DNA of 5,771 nt, taken from NCBI GenBank assembly GCA_031285115.1, contig JAITWU010000197.1, positions 1 through 5,771 on the forward strand, read 5' to 3'. The notes below the pieces were generated by a model. The model did not search any database and had not been told where the DNA came from. It saw only the letters and a list, made by a program, of their open reading frames with translations. A program made the translations under genes and the position numbers. Numbering within the stretch: position 1 is the first letter of the stretch; every line of letters begins with the position of its first letter. Shown in pieces: positions 1-5,771 of this stretch. The DNA is from Azonexus sp. GTDB taxonomy: Bacteria > Pseudomonadota > Gammaproteobacteria > Burkholderiales > Rhodocyclaceae.

Positions 1-110
<110 letters not shown>

Positions 111-138
111 AGAAGTTAACGTCATTTACCCCTCCACC

Positions 139-513
139 ATGCTGCGCATGGTCCCCCTCCCCATTCTGCGAACGGTGAGGATCTGCAAACCTTGGGCTTT
201 GGCAACTGAAACATCCATCATCCAAGTGTCTGGTTATCTATTGCTACAGCTATATTTTCTCTCTTACCTCTACCGCACGGTCATCGCCAGCGAATTGAAA
301 TTGCCTGACAGCGCGCTTGGCCTGTTGACGAGCGTTTATTTTCTTGCCTTTGGCGCGGCGCAGTTGCCGCTCGGCATGGCCCTCGACCGTTTCGGCCCGC
401 GCCGGGTCGAAGCTGCGTTGCTGCTGGTCGCCGCCAGCGGCGCGGCGGCGCTGAAGATCAAAACTCCAGCGGATCGACTTCCAGATGCCAGCGTAGTTTT
501 GCTGGCGCTTTGA
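139..513 (+). pseudogene. Major facilitator superfamily transporter, N-terminal fragment, truncated
   Basis: The reading frame from about 229 to 450 encodes the start of an MFS transporter. It has a hydrophobic segment ending in FLSYLYRTV, then the helix [20 protein letters not shown], then the cytoplasmic loop motif DRFGPRR, which matches the family motif A (G-x-L-x-D-R-x-G-x-R-R), then the start of a third helix. MFS proteins usually have about 400 residues and 12 helices; this stops after about 100 residues. From about 451 the frame is only the antisense of the priA 3' end and closes at 513. The loop between helices 1 and 2 ([12 protein letters not shown]) looks several residues short for the family. 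The first 25 to 30 codons do not look like an MFS N terminus, no ribosome binding site precedes the ATG at 139, and GTG codons at 175 and 226 are in frame, so the start is unknown. It may be a genuine gene remnant or an assembly chimera. The substrate cannot be inferred. Confidence 0.55.
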
Positions 514-2668
514 GGCTTTCGACGGCTTCCCGCCAATGTGGCAGAAAGGCTTGCAGCGCCGGGCGGGAGAAAGATTCGGCAAGGAGCTGGCCGCGTTCGA
601 GGTTGGCGAGCCGGGCCATGCGCATCGGCACCGGGTCGTACAACTGGACATCGCTGTGCGCTGTGGCTACCGGCAAAGCGGCAGCGGCTTTGAGGAAGGC
701 GATGGCCTCGGCCATTTGCGGCGCTTCGGCGCGCAGCATGGCCTGAAAGGCGTAGGGCGGGAATCCGGCCTGTTCGCGTTCGCGCAACTGGCTGGTCGCA
801 AAACCGGCGTAGTCGTGGGCGACCAGCGCGGCAAACAGCGGATGAGCAGGGAATTGCGTTTGAATGACGACTTCGCCCTTCAACTCAGCCCGCCCGGCCC
901 GTCCGGCGACCTGCATCAACTGGGCAAAGAGGCGTTCCGGCGCGCGCCAGTCGGCGGCGTGCAGCGCGGCATCGGCGCCGAGCACGCCGACCAGCGTCAG
1001 GCGCGGAAAATCGTGGCCTTTGGCGAGCATTTGCGTACCGACCAGAATATCGGCCTCGCCGCCGTGAATGCGCTCCAGCACGGCTTCCCACTGTTTGCGG
1101 CTTTTGACCGAATCGCGGTCGACGCGCAGGATGCGGGCATCCGGGAATTCGCCCTGCAACCATTCTTCGATGCGCTGGGTGCCACGGCCATAGGCGTGAA
1201 TATCCTGATTGCCGCAGGTCGGGCAGGCTTTCGGCACGCGCTGCTCAAAGCCGCAGTGGTGGCAGCGCAGCCGCTGGTCAGCAAGATGCAGCACGAGATT
1301 GGCGGCGCAGCGGCGGCAGCGCGAGACCCAGCCGCAGGCGGAACAGGCCAGCACCGGCGCGTAACCGCGTCGGTTGAGAAAAACCAGACTCTGCTCGCGC
1401 CGCGCCAGCCGCTCGCCAATGGCGCTCAACAGCGGCGCGGCGATGCCTTCCTTGAGCGGCAGGCGGCGCGTGTCGAGAATACGGATAGCGGGCAACGTGG
1501 CCTGCCGATTGGCCCGTTCCCTCAGTTGCAGCAGCCGGTAACGGCCATTCGCGGCGTTGGCCCAGGTTTCGAGCGACGGCGTGGCCGAGCCGAGAATGAC
1601 GGGGATGCCGGGTTGATGGGGGGGTTGTGAAAGCCCCTTTTCCCTTGGGTTTTGCTCTCCGCTCCCTTGGCCGGAGAGGGGGTGAGGGGTATTTTCAAGC
1701 GTCGCCCCCCTCTCCCTCGTTCCCTCCCCCGCGAGGGGGGAGGGATGATCGGGTTGAGGTGACGGGAAGGCTTGAGTTTCTTCCGCTTGCCCTGGACAAG
1801 GGAGATTTCGACTGGCCTCCACGCCTTGCGGCGCTTTTTGATGAGCGCGGACGACGGCCAGATCGCGGGCGGAATAGCGCATACCGTCCTGTTGTTTGAA
1901 GGACGGATCATGTTCTTCATCGACGACGATCAGGCCAAGGCGCGGCAGCGGGGTGAAAATGGCGAGGCGGGTGCCGAGGATGATGTCGGCTTCGCCCGTA
2001 AAAGCCGCCCGCCAGTTGCGCTCACGCGCGGCTTCGGCCAGTTCGCTGTGCAAGGCGACCACCCGGCGCAGAGGAAAGCGAGCGCGCACCCGTTCTTCCA
2101 ACTGCGGCGTCAGATTGATTTCCGGCACCAGCAGCAGGGTTTGCTGGCCCACCGCCAAAACCCGTTCGACCAGACGCAGATAAACCTCGGTCTTGCCGCT
2201 ACCGGTCACGCCATGCAGCAGGTAAGCAGCAAAACCGCCTTGCAAATCAATGGCTTCGATTGCCGCTGCCTGTTCGGCGGTGAGTTCCGGCAACCTCGGC
2301 GGCTCGCCCGGCGGCGGTAGACGAACCTGACGCCGGTTCGGTGAATCGCGCCGTTTCAACCCGGCGGGCAAAGCCTGCAAGACCACTTCGCCGAGCGGCG
2401 CTTGATAGTAGGCGCTCGCAAATGCGCACAGGGCGAAAAAATCCGGCGGTAGCGGCGGCAGGTCGCGCAACACTTCGCCCGCCGGTTTGAGTTGTTCCAG
2501 CGGCCAGTCGCTACTGGCTGCCACATCGACAATGACGCCAACCCGCTCGCCGCGCCCAAAGGGAACCCGGAGGCGATAGCCGATGTCGCTGCGGCCTGCC
2601 GTCTCCGGGGCGAGGTAGTCGAACAGGCGGTGCAGCGGCAGATCGAGAGCAACGCGAAAAACGGGCAT
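458..2668 (-). CDS. priA: Primosomal protein N' (replication restart helicase PriA) with a 75-residue insertion
   Basis: PriA is the cytoplasmic 3'-to-5' superfamily 2 DNA helicase that recognises stalled forks and D-loops and starts reloading of the replicative helicase. Numbered from the ATG at 2668 (736 aa), the N-terminal 3'-end-binding domain opens [26 protein letters not shown]. Then come Walker A GVTGSGKT (about 153-160), motif Ia [10 protein letters not shown] (180-189), DEEH (250-253), motif III GSATPS (360-365), eight zinc-binding cysteines in four CxxC pairs (442/445, 451/454, 469/472, 482/485), [12 protein letters not shown] (from 544), QVAGRAGR (586-593) and a C-terminal LEVDPLEF. 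All key residues are present, so the protein should be active. Residues 278-352 are a repeat-derived insertion absent from typical PriA; without it the protein would be 661 aa. The ATG was chosen because homology begins there; a GTG at 2761 in the same frame would add 31 residues without recognisable homology. The stop lies directly against the truncated transporter, with no visible terminator. Confidence 0.96.
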   Translation of the reverse strand: MPVFRVALDLPLHRLFDYLAPETAGRSDIGYRLRVPFGRGERVGVIVDVAASSDWPLEQLKPAGEVLRDLPPLPPDFFALCAFASAYYQAPLGEVVLQALPAGLKRRDSPNRRQVRLPPPGEPPRLPELTAEQAAAIEAIDLQGGFAAYLLHGVTGSGKTEVYLRLVERVLAVGQQTLLLVPEINLTPQLEERVRARFPLRRVVALHSELAEAARERNWRAAFTGEADIILGTRLAIFTPLPRLGLIVVDEEHDPSFKQQDGMRYSARDLAVVRAHQKAPQGVEASRNLPCPGQAEETQAFPSPQPDHPSPLAGEGTRERGATLENTPHPLSGQGSGEQNPREKGLSQPPHQPGIPVILGSATPSLETWANAANGRYRLLQLRERANRQATLPAIRILDTRRLPLKEGIAAPLLSAIGERLARREQSLVFLNRRGYAPVLACSACGWVSRCRRCAANLVLHLADQRLRCHHCGFEQRVPKACPTCGNQDIHAYGRGTQRIEEWLQGEFPDARILRVDRDSVKSRKQWEAVLERIHGGEADILVGTQMLAKGHDFPRLTLVGVLGADAALHAADWRAPERLFAQLMQVAGRAGRAELKGEVVIQTQFPAHPLFAALVAHDYAGFATSQLREREQAGFPPYAFQAMLRAEAPQMAEAIAFLKAAAALPVATAHSDVQLYDPVPMRMARLANLERGQLLAESFSRPALQAFLPHWREAVESLKAPAKLRWHLEVDPLEF
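1655..1687 (-). repeat. Repeat unit 2 of the priA insertion ([11 protein letters not shown])
   Basis: This 33-bp unit encodes [11 protein letters not shown]. It aligns without gaps with the unit at 1712-1744, sharing P, P, L, G, G and E at equivalent positions. On the plus strand it contains CTCTCCG (1655-1661) and CGGAGAG (1672-1678), a 7-bp inverted repeat with a 10-nt loop. Confidence 0.65.
1673..1715. repeat. Inverted repeat linking the two units of the priA insertion
   Basis: GGAGAGGGGG at 1673-1682 is perfectly complementary to CCCCCTCTCC at 1706-1715, giving a 10-bp stem around a 23-nt loop. It competes with the smaller hairpin at 1655-1678, since both use the GGAGAG segment. Confidence 0.7.
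1712..1744 (-). repeat. Repeat unit 1 of the priA insertion ([11 protein letters not shown])
   Basis: This 33-bp unit encodes [11 protein letters not shown], the classic conceptual translation of proteobacterial palindromic intergenic repeats. It contains a perfect 10-bp inverted repeat, TCCCTCCCCC (1721-1730) with GGGGGAGGGA (1736-1745), around a 5-nt loop. This is the strongest hairpin in the window. Confidence 0.7.
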
Positions 2669-2700
2669 GGCGGGGCCGCTTGGGCAGCGGTAAATCTCCT
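2669..2700 (-). promoter_or_regulatory. priA ribosome binding site separated from the start by a small hairpin
   Basis: On the minus strand the only good Shine-Dalgarno sequence before priA is AGGAG at 2696-2700, 27 nt upstream of the ATG at 2668, too far for normal use. Between them lies CCGCT-GCCCA-AGCGG (2690-2676), a perfect 5-bp stem with a 5-nt loop. Folding it leaves about 12 nt between the Shine-Dalgarno and the ATG. No ATG, GTG or TTG lies at normal spacing from AGGAG. The geometry is seen directly; functional folding is inference. Confidence 0.4.
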
Positions 2701-2729
2701 GATTCCGGTCTGGCGATCCGCCCGGAATC
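2701..2729 (-). repeat. Nested inverted repeat in the priA leader
   Basis: GATTCCGG at 2701-2708 is complementary to CCGGAATC at 2722-2729. An inner pair, GGCG (2712-2715) and CGCC (2719-2722), overlaps its right arm by one base. On the priA strand the structure ends one base before the AGGAG, so it could shape the untranslated leader. It has no T run and does not look like a terminator. Confidence 0.4.
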
Positions 2730-2767
2730 GGCCTGCAAACCGGGCAGCGGGAGTTACTCACAAATTC

Positions 2768-2776
2768 TGTGGATAA
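2768..2776 (-). promoter_or_regulatory. DnaA box, perfect TTATCCACA
   Basis: The minus strand reads TTATCCACA, the strongest DnaA-binding 9-mer of E. coli oriC. It lies about 92 bp upstream of the priA ATG and just outside the alternative GTG at 2761, reading towards priA. Three bases separate it from a second, similar 9-mer. Confidence 0.6.
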
Positions 2777-2779
2777 CTT

Positions 2780-2788
2780 TGTGGATTA
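2780..2788 (-). promoter_or_regulatory. DnaA-box-like 9-mer TAATCCACA
   Basis: The minus strand reads TAATCCACA, one mismatch from TTATCCACA, in the same orientation as the neighbouring box. The pair is spaced 12 bp start to start, close to one helical turn, which would suit cooperative DnaA binding. Confidence 0.45.
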
Positions 2789-2812
2789 CAGCACCAGTTA
2801 CACCTAGTTACA
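2786..2812. repeat. Three short TTACA direct repeats
   Basis: TTACA occurs at 2786-2790, 2798-2802 and 2808-2812, the last two as GTTACA 10 bp apart. Near-helical spacing next to the DnaA boxes could mark a protein-binding array, but five-base repeats are weak evidence. Confidence 0.25.
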
Positions 2813-2837
2813 TGGCTTCCAGCGGCGTTTTTTACGG

Positions 2838-2895
2838 TGCCAAAATATTGGGCAAAAAATATTTCGTTTATTTTCAATCAATTAGAAAAATACGG
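2838..2895. other. AT-rich tract in the hemE-priA gap
   Basis: This stretch is mostly A and T in an otherwise GC-rich window, with AATATT at 2845-2850 and again at 2858-2863, and TTTATTTTCAATCAATTAGAA around 2868-2886. It sits between the paired DnaA boxes and the outlying box at 2944. It could hold the priA promoter (the minus strand has TTGAAA- and TATTTT-like elements, but none at convincing spacing) or act as an easily melted segment. No open reading frame here looks real. Confidence 0.45.
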
Positions 2896-2943
2896 TGGCA
2901 TCAAGCAAATCAGCCCAAACCGACGCCGCGCCAAATTTCCCAT

Positions 2944-2952
2944 TGTGAATAA
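2944..2952 (-). promoter_or_regulatory. DnaA box TTATTCACA
   Basis: The minus strand reads TTATTCACA, which fits the relaxed DnaA-box consensus TTWTNCACA and has the same orientation as the two boxes near 2770-2788. It lies 20 bp beyond the hemE stop, on the other side of the AT-rich tract. Confidence 0.45.
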
Positions 2953-2971
2953 TTCCGACAGATCCAAGCGG

Positions 2972-4039
2972 TTATTGGCGCAGTTTGCGGCTGTGGCCAT
3001 GCACGGTTTCAACCAGCGCGGTGACGCTTTCCGGCGGCGTGAATTGCGAAATGCCGTGGCCGAGATTGAAAACATGGCCGGTATTGCCGGAGCCGAAACT
3101 GTCGAGCACTTTACGCGCCTCAGCAGCGACGATTTCCGGCGCGGCGAACAGCACATTGGGGTCGAGATTGCCTTGCAAGGCCACCTTGTCGCCGATGCGG
3201 CGACGGGCTTCGCCAATATCGACCGTCCAGTCGAGGCCAACTGCGTCGCAGCCGATGGCGGCAATCTGCTCCAGCCACAGGCCGCCGTTTTTGGTAAAAA
3301 CAATGCAGGGAATGCGCTGGCCGTCCTTCTCTTTTTGCAGCCCGGCAATGATGCGCTGCATGTAAGCCAGCGAAAATTCCCGGTAAGCGGCGGCAGAGAG
3401 CGAGCCGCCCCAGGTGTCGAAAATCATCACGGCTTGCGCGCCGCAGTCGATCTGGGCATTGAGATAGCGCGTTACCGCATCCGCCGTCACCGACAAAATG
3501 CGGTGCAAAAGGTCGGGCCGGTTATAGAGCATCCCCTTGATATGGCGAAAATCGCTCGAACCCTGCCCTTCGACCATGTAACAGGCGAGCGTGTAAGGGC
3601 TGCCGGAAAAGCCGATGAGCGGCACCGAGCCATTCAAGGCGCGGCGGATTTCGCTGACGGCATCCATCACATAGCCGAGATGCTCATAAGGGTCGGGCGC
3701 TGTCAGATTATTGATCGCCCATTCCTCGCGCAGCGGACGCTCGAAGCGCGGCCCCTCGCCTTCGGCGAAATAGAGGCCTAGGCCCATCGCATCCGGCACC
3801 GTGAGAATGTCGGAAAAAAGAATCGCCGCATCGAGGTCATAGCGGGCCAGCGGCTGCAAAGTCACCTCACAGGCCAGCGTCGGCGACTTGCACAGATTGA
3901 GGAAATTACCGGCGCGTTTTCGCGTCGCGCAGTATTCCGGCAAATAGCGCCCAGCCTGACGCATCAGCCACAGCGGCGTGTATTCGGTTGGTTCCTTCAA
4001 CAAGGCGCGCAAGAAAGTATCGTTTTGGGGACGGCTCAC
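2972..4039 (-). CDS. hemE: Uroporphyrinogen decarboxylase
   Basis: HemE removes the four acetate carboxyl groups of uroporphyrinogen III to give coproporphyrinogen III in cytoplasmic heme synthesis; it needs no cofactor and acts as a homodimer. The 355-residue product has the family's usual length. It contains the N-terminal signature [14 protein letters not shown] (about 23-36), whose two arginines bind substrate carboxylates. The essential aspartate is D77 in [30 protein letters not shown] (143-158) carries the active-site tyrosine, and FDTWGGSLS (207-215), GLDWTVD (268-274), GNLDP (290-294) and FNLGHGI (324-330, with the conserved histidine) follow. The start is GTG at 4039, preceded by GGAG six bases upstream and matching the expected N terminus [13 protein letters not shown]. 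The frame stays open further upstream to 4843, but that part is antisense-like sequence over trkH. A terminator-like hairpin separates it from trkH, so it may have its own promoter, which I could not identify. Confidence 0.97.
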   Translation of the reverse strand: MSRPQNDTFLRALLKEPTEYTPLWLMRQAGRYLPEYCATRKRAGNFLNLCKSPTLACEVTLQPLARYDLDAAILFSDILTVPDAMGLGLYFAEGEGPRFERPLREEWAINNLTAPDPYEHLGYVMDAVSEIRRALNGSVPLIGFSGSPYTLACYMVEGQGSSDFRHIKGMLYNRPDLLHRILSVTADAVTRYLNAQIDCGAQAVMIFDTWGGSLSAAAYREFSLAYMQRIIAGLQKEKDGQRIPCIVFTKNGGLWLEQIAAIGCDAVGLDWTVDIGEARRRIGDKVALQGNLDPNVLFAAPEIVAAEARKVLDSFGSGNTGHVFNLGHGISQFTPPESVTALVETVHGHSRKLRQ

Positions 4040-4045
4040 GTCGGA

Positions 4046-4049
4046 CTCC
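4046..4049 (-). promoter_or_regulatory. hemE ribosome binding site
   Basis: GGAG on the minus strand lies six bases before the GTG at 4039. It supports that GTG as the hemE start over any codon in the long open upstream frame. Confidence 0.65.
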
Positions 4050-4055
4050 AGCGGG

Positions 4056-4089
4056 AAAAATCGTAAAAGGCGGGATTCTATCCGCCTTT
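4056..4089 (-). terminator. Rho-independent-like terminator after trkH
   Basis: The minus strand carries AAAGGCGG (4089-4082), an 8-nt loop and CCGCCTTT (4073-4066), a perfect 8-bp stem beginning 12 nt after the trkH stop. One more T follows, then ACGA and a run of five T (4060-4056). The interrupted T tract makes it imperfect. It lies only 27 nt upstream of the hemE start, so termination here would leave little room for a separate hemE promoter. It may act as a partial terminator or a leader hairpin. Confidence 0.55.
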
Positions 4090-4101
4090 CCCCTATGCCG
4101 G

Positions 4102-5556
4102 TCACTTGCGCCAGAAAGCGGGCGTCAGCACAACCAGCAGGGTGAAGATTTCGAGACGCCCGAGCAGCATGGCGATGCTGCACACCCAGGTTTGGAAATC
4201 GGTGAGCACGGCGTAATTGGCGGCTGGCCCGACCAAGCCGAGGCCGGGGCCGGTGTTGCTGAGGCTCGCGGTGACGGCGGAGAAGGCGGTCACGATGTCG
4301 AGGCCGGTAAAGGACATGAGCAGCGTCAGGGCGACGGTGATGGCGACATAGACGAAGGCAAAGGCGAGCACGGCAAAGAGCACCGACTGCGGCGCAACCT
4401 GCCCGCCGAGGCGGACGTTGTAGACGGTGGCCGGGTGCATGACGCGGATCAGTTCGCGGTACACCTGTTTGTAGAGCAGCAGGGCGCGCAGCATTTTCAG
4501 GCCGCCGCCGGTGGACCCGGCGCTGGTGGCGAAATTGGCGAGAAAGAGCATCCACAGGCCGGTAAAAATCGGCCACTGACCGTAATCCTGCGTCGCAAAG
4601 CCGGTTGTCGTCGCCACCGAGACGACGTGGAAAATGGTGTGCCGCAAGGCCGTCGTCAGGTCGGGGTAAATACCGTCCTTCCAGATATAAACGGCCAGCA
4701 TGAGGGCGCTGAAGGCGAGCACGCCGATGAACCATCCGGCTTCCGGGTCGCGGGTATAGGGGCGCAGTGAGCGCCCACTGATGGCGACAAAGTGGGTGGC
4801 GAAATTGATGCCGGCGAGAATCATGAAACTGATCGCAACCCATTCGACGGCGACCGAGTTGAAGTAACCGAAACTTGCGTCATGCGTCGAAAAACCGCCG
4901 AGCGCCAGGGTCGAAAAAGCGTTGCAGACGGCGTCGAACCAGCTCATGCCTGCCCAGTAATAGGCCACGGTGCAGGCGAAAGTGAGGCCGAAGTAGATGA
5001 ACCACAGGCCCTTGGCGGCGTCGGCGACGCGCGGCGTCATTTTGGCGTCTTTCATCGGGCCGGGGATTTCGGCCTGCATCATCTGCCGACCGCCGATGCC
5101 GAGCAGGGGCAGAATGGCGACGGCGAGCACGACGAGGCCCATGCCGCCGAGCCAGTTCAACTGGCAGCGCCACAGGTTGATCGACGGCGGCAGGGTGTCG
5201 AGGCCGGAGAGCACCGTCGCCCCGGTGGTCGAGACGCCCGCGACGGCCTCGAAATAGGCGTCGGTAAAACTCATATCGAGTTGCAGCATGAGCGGCACGG
5301 CGGCAAACAGCGGCAGCACGGTCCAGGTCAGGACGACCAGCAGAAAGCCGTCGCGCACTTTCAAATCGCGTCGGCACGGGTGGTAACGCACCCGGAGAAA
5401 AGCGCCACACAGCAGAGTGAGCAGGATCGCCTCGTCAAAACTGGTTTCAGCGCCATCGCCATTCCAGTGAGAAAGGCCAATCGGCAGCAGCATGGTCAGC
5501 CCGAAGAGCATCAAAATCATGCCGAAGGCGCGGTAAACAGGAGCGAAACGGGTCAC
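4102..5556 (-). CDS. trkH: Trk potassium uptake protein TrkH
   Basis: TrkH is the inner-membrane, potassium-translocating subunit of the Trk system, which works as a dimer gated by the TrkA ring. The 484-residue length is usual. The protein has the four membrane-pore-membrane repeats of the TrkH/KtrB family, each with its filter glycine: STTGAT (G112), LALGGFST (G220/G221), TTTGFAT (G319) and SNTGPGLG (G436). Two further conserved stretches are NWLGGMG (134-140) and the Gly-rich [11 protein letters not shown] (344-354), which lies in the intramembrane gate region of known structures. The start is GTG at 5556, with AGGAG seven bases upstream (5564-5568). That site overlaps the trkA stop codon, which predicts translational coupling of the two subunits. 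A terminator-like hairpin follows the gene. Nothing is truncated or missing. Confidence 0.96.
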   Translation of the reverse strand: MTRFAPVYRAFGMILMLFGLTMLLPIGLSHWNGDGAETSFDEAILLTLLCGAFLRVRYHPCRRDLKVRDGFLLVVLTWTVLPLFAAVPLMLQLDMSFTDAYFEAVAGVSTTGATVLSGLDTLPPSINLWRCQLNWLGGMGLVVLAVAILPLLGIGGRQMMQAEIPGPMKDAKMTPRVADAAKGLWFIYFGLTFACTVAYYWAGMSWFDAVCNAFSTLALGGFSTHDASFGYFNSVAVEWVAISFMILAGINFATHFVAISGRSLRPYTRDPEAGWFIGVLAFSALMLAVYIWKDGIYPDLTTALRHTIFHVVSVATTTGFATQDYGQWPIFTGLWMLFLANFATSAGSTGGGLKMLRALLLYKQVYRELIRVMHPATVYNVRLGGQVAPQSVLFAVLAFAFVYVAITVALTLLMSFTGLDIVTAFSAVTASLSNTGPGLGLVGPAANYAVLTDFQTWVCSIAMLLGRLEIFTLLVVLTPAFWRK

Positions 5557-5563
5557 GACGGCG

Positions 5564-5568
5564 CTCCT
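5564..5568 (-). promoter_or_regulatory. trkH ribosome binding site overlapping the trkA stop
   Basis: On the minus strand CTAGGAG contains both the trkA stop TAG (5569-5567) and the Shine-Dalgarno AGGAG (5568-5564). Seven bases then precede the trkH GTG. Ribosomes ending on trkA would be positioned to restart on trkH. Confidence 0.7.
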
Positions 5569-5771
5569 AGAGGAAAGTGAAGCCGACCCGGAAGAGACGC
5601 TCGACTTTTTTCACCAGTTTTTTGCGCGTGCAGAAAATGATGACGTGATCATCGGCTTCGATCACCGTGTCGTGGTGGGCGATGATGACTTCGCCGTGGC
5701 GGGTGATCGAAGTCCAGTCGTCGCTCTGGCCGACGGTCAGCGCCTTGTCGAAATGGCGCACCAGAGCTGCG
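5567..5771 (-). CDS. trkA: Trk potassium system regulatory protein TrkA, C-terminal part (runs off the window)
   Basis: Only the last 67 codons and the stop are present; the frame stays open to the right edge, and the GTG at 5761 is an internal valine, not the start. The sequence ALVRHFDKALTVGQSDD followed by EVIIAHHDTVIEADDHVIIF and KKLVKKVERLF matches the end of the second RCK_C domain of TrkA. TrkA is a peripheral cytoplasmic protein of about 455 residues with two NAD(H)/ATP-binding RCK repeats; it binds TrkH and controls potassium entry. The stop is 10 nt before the trkH start. The nucleotide-binding domains lie outside the window and cannot be assessed. Confidence 0.92.
   Translation of the reverse strand, partial: AALVRHFDKALTVGQSDDWTSITRHGEVIIAHHDTVIEADDHVIIFCTRKKLVKKVERLFRVGFTFL

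Larger units (their letters stand above)
1619..1843 (-). repeat. Palindromic repeat element inserted in frame within priA
   Basis: This 225-bp stretch adds exactly 75 codons between helicase motifs II and III of PriA. Removing it restores the reading [17 protein letters not shown], which has the same length as E. coli RAHSEQIPIILGSATPA as I remember it. The hexamer TTGATG occurs at both edges (1613-1618 and 1838-1843), resembling a target-site duplication. Inside are G/C-rich inverted repeats. The encoded peptide is rich in Pro, Gly, Ser, Glu and Arg and is probably disordered. It contains two related 11-residue units, [11 protein letters not shown] and [11 protein letters not shown], 19 residues apart. 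Peptides of the PSPLAGEG type are the usual conceptual translations of short palindromic intergenic repeats scattered through many proteobacterial genomes. I therefore infer that such a repeat pair inserted here, as Rickettsia palindromic elements do in coding genes. No transposase is present. Confidence 0.8.

Noticed and set aside
536..1630. Long plus-strand open frame (364 codons) antisense to priA
   Set aside because: It lies wholly opposite a well-conserved priA, shows no recognisable domain and has a composition expected of an antisense frame in GC-rich DNA.
1655..1745. CRISPR array or rho-independent terminator formed by the G/C-rich palindromes
   Set aside because: There are only two degenerate units, no regular spacers and no T tract, and they sit inside an intact coding frame.
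1610..1840. priA as a frameshifted pseudogene
   Set aside because: The helicase frame is the same on both sides of the insertion, there is no internal stop, and all downstream motifs are intact.
2669..2761. GTG start for priA at 2761
   Set aside because: The extra 31 residues show no similarity to PriA that I recognise, and the homologous N terminus begins at the ATG at 2668. It is kept only as an alternative.
2868..2892. IHF binding site (AATCAA in the AT-rich tract)
   Set aside because: AATCAA at 2875-2880 matches the first half of the consensus, but the downstream TTR element is absent at the required spacing.
2837..3781. Plus-strand open frame (314 codons) opposite hemE
   Set aside because: It is a shadow of hemE on the other strand with no family motif of its own.
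4040..4843. Possible long N-terminal extension or fusion of HemE
   Set aside because: The open frame upstream of the hemE GTG overlaps trkH in another frame and translates to Arg/His/Pro-rich sequence; the GTG at 4039 has its own ribosome binding site and gives the normal family length.
3988..5580. Two long plus-strand open frames opposite trkH (3988-4770 and 4792-5580)
   Set aside because: Both are opposite a complete TrkH with all four filter motifs; their Gly/Glu/His-rich translations are typical antisense composition.

Overview
The window is GC-rich chromosomal DNA. Apart from its left edge it holds four housekeeping genes, all on the minus strand. In transcription order they are trkA (C-terminal end only, running off the right edge), trkH, hemE and priA. 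The protein sequences and this gene order suggest a betaproteobacterium, most likely of the Rhodocyclales (Dechloromonas/Azonexus/Accumulibacter-like). That placement is inferred from memory of such genomes and was not tested by a search.

Layout from left to right: positions 1-110 are almost pure C and G homopolymer and look like a contig-end artefact. About 139-450 is the N-terminal part of a plus-strand major facilitator transporter, cut off abruptly at the stop codon of priA. priA (458-2668) is complete and keeps every helicase and zinc motif, but carries a 75-codon in-frame insertion between helicase motifs II and III. A 303-bp gap (2669-2971) holds a hairpin-containing priA leader, three same-direction DnaA-box-like 9-mers and a strongly AT-rich tract. 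hemE (2972-4039) is intact. A short gap with a terminator-like hairpin separates it from trkH (4102-5556), which is translationally coupled to the partial trkA (5567 to the right edge).

How the genes work together: TrkA (cytoplasmic NAD-binding regulator) and TrkH (membrane subunit) form the Trk potassium uptake system and are clearly co-expressed. HemE is the uroporphyrinogen decarboxylase of heme synthesis. PriA restarts stalled replication forks. The last two are linked to Trk only by position.

I see no new defence, mobile or metabolic system. Two points merit attention. One is the palindromic, repeat-derived peptide insertion inside priA, flanked by a 6-bp direct repeat and exactly divisible by three. 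The other is the origin-like grouping of DnaA boxes around an AT-rich tract directly upstream of priA.
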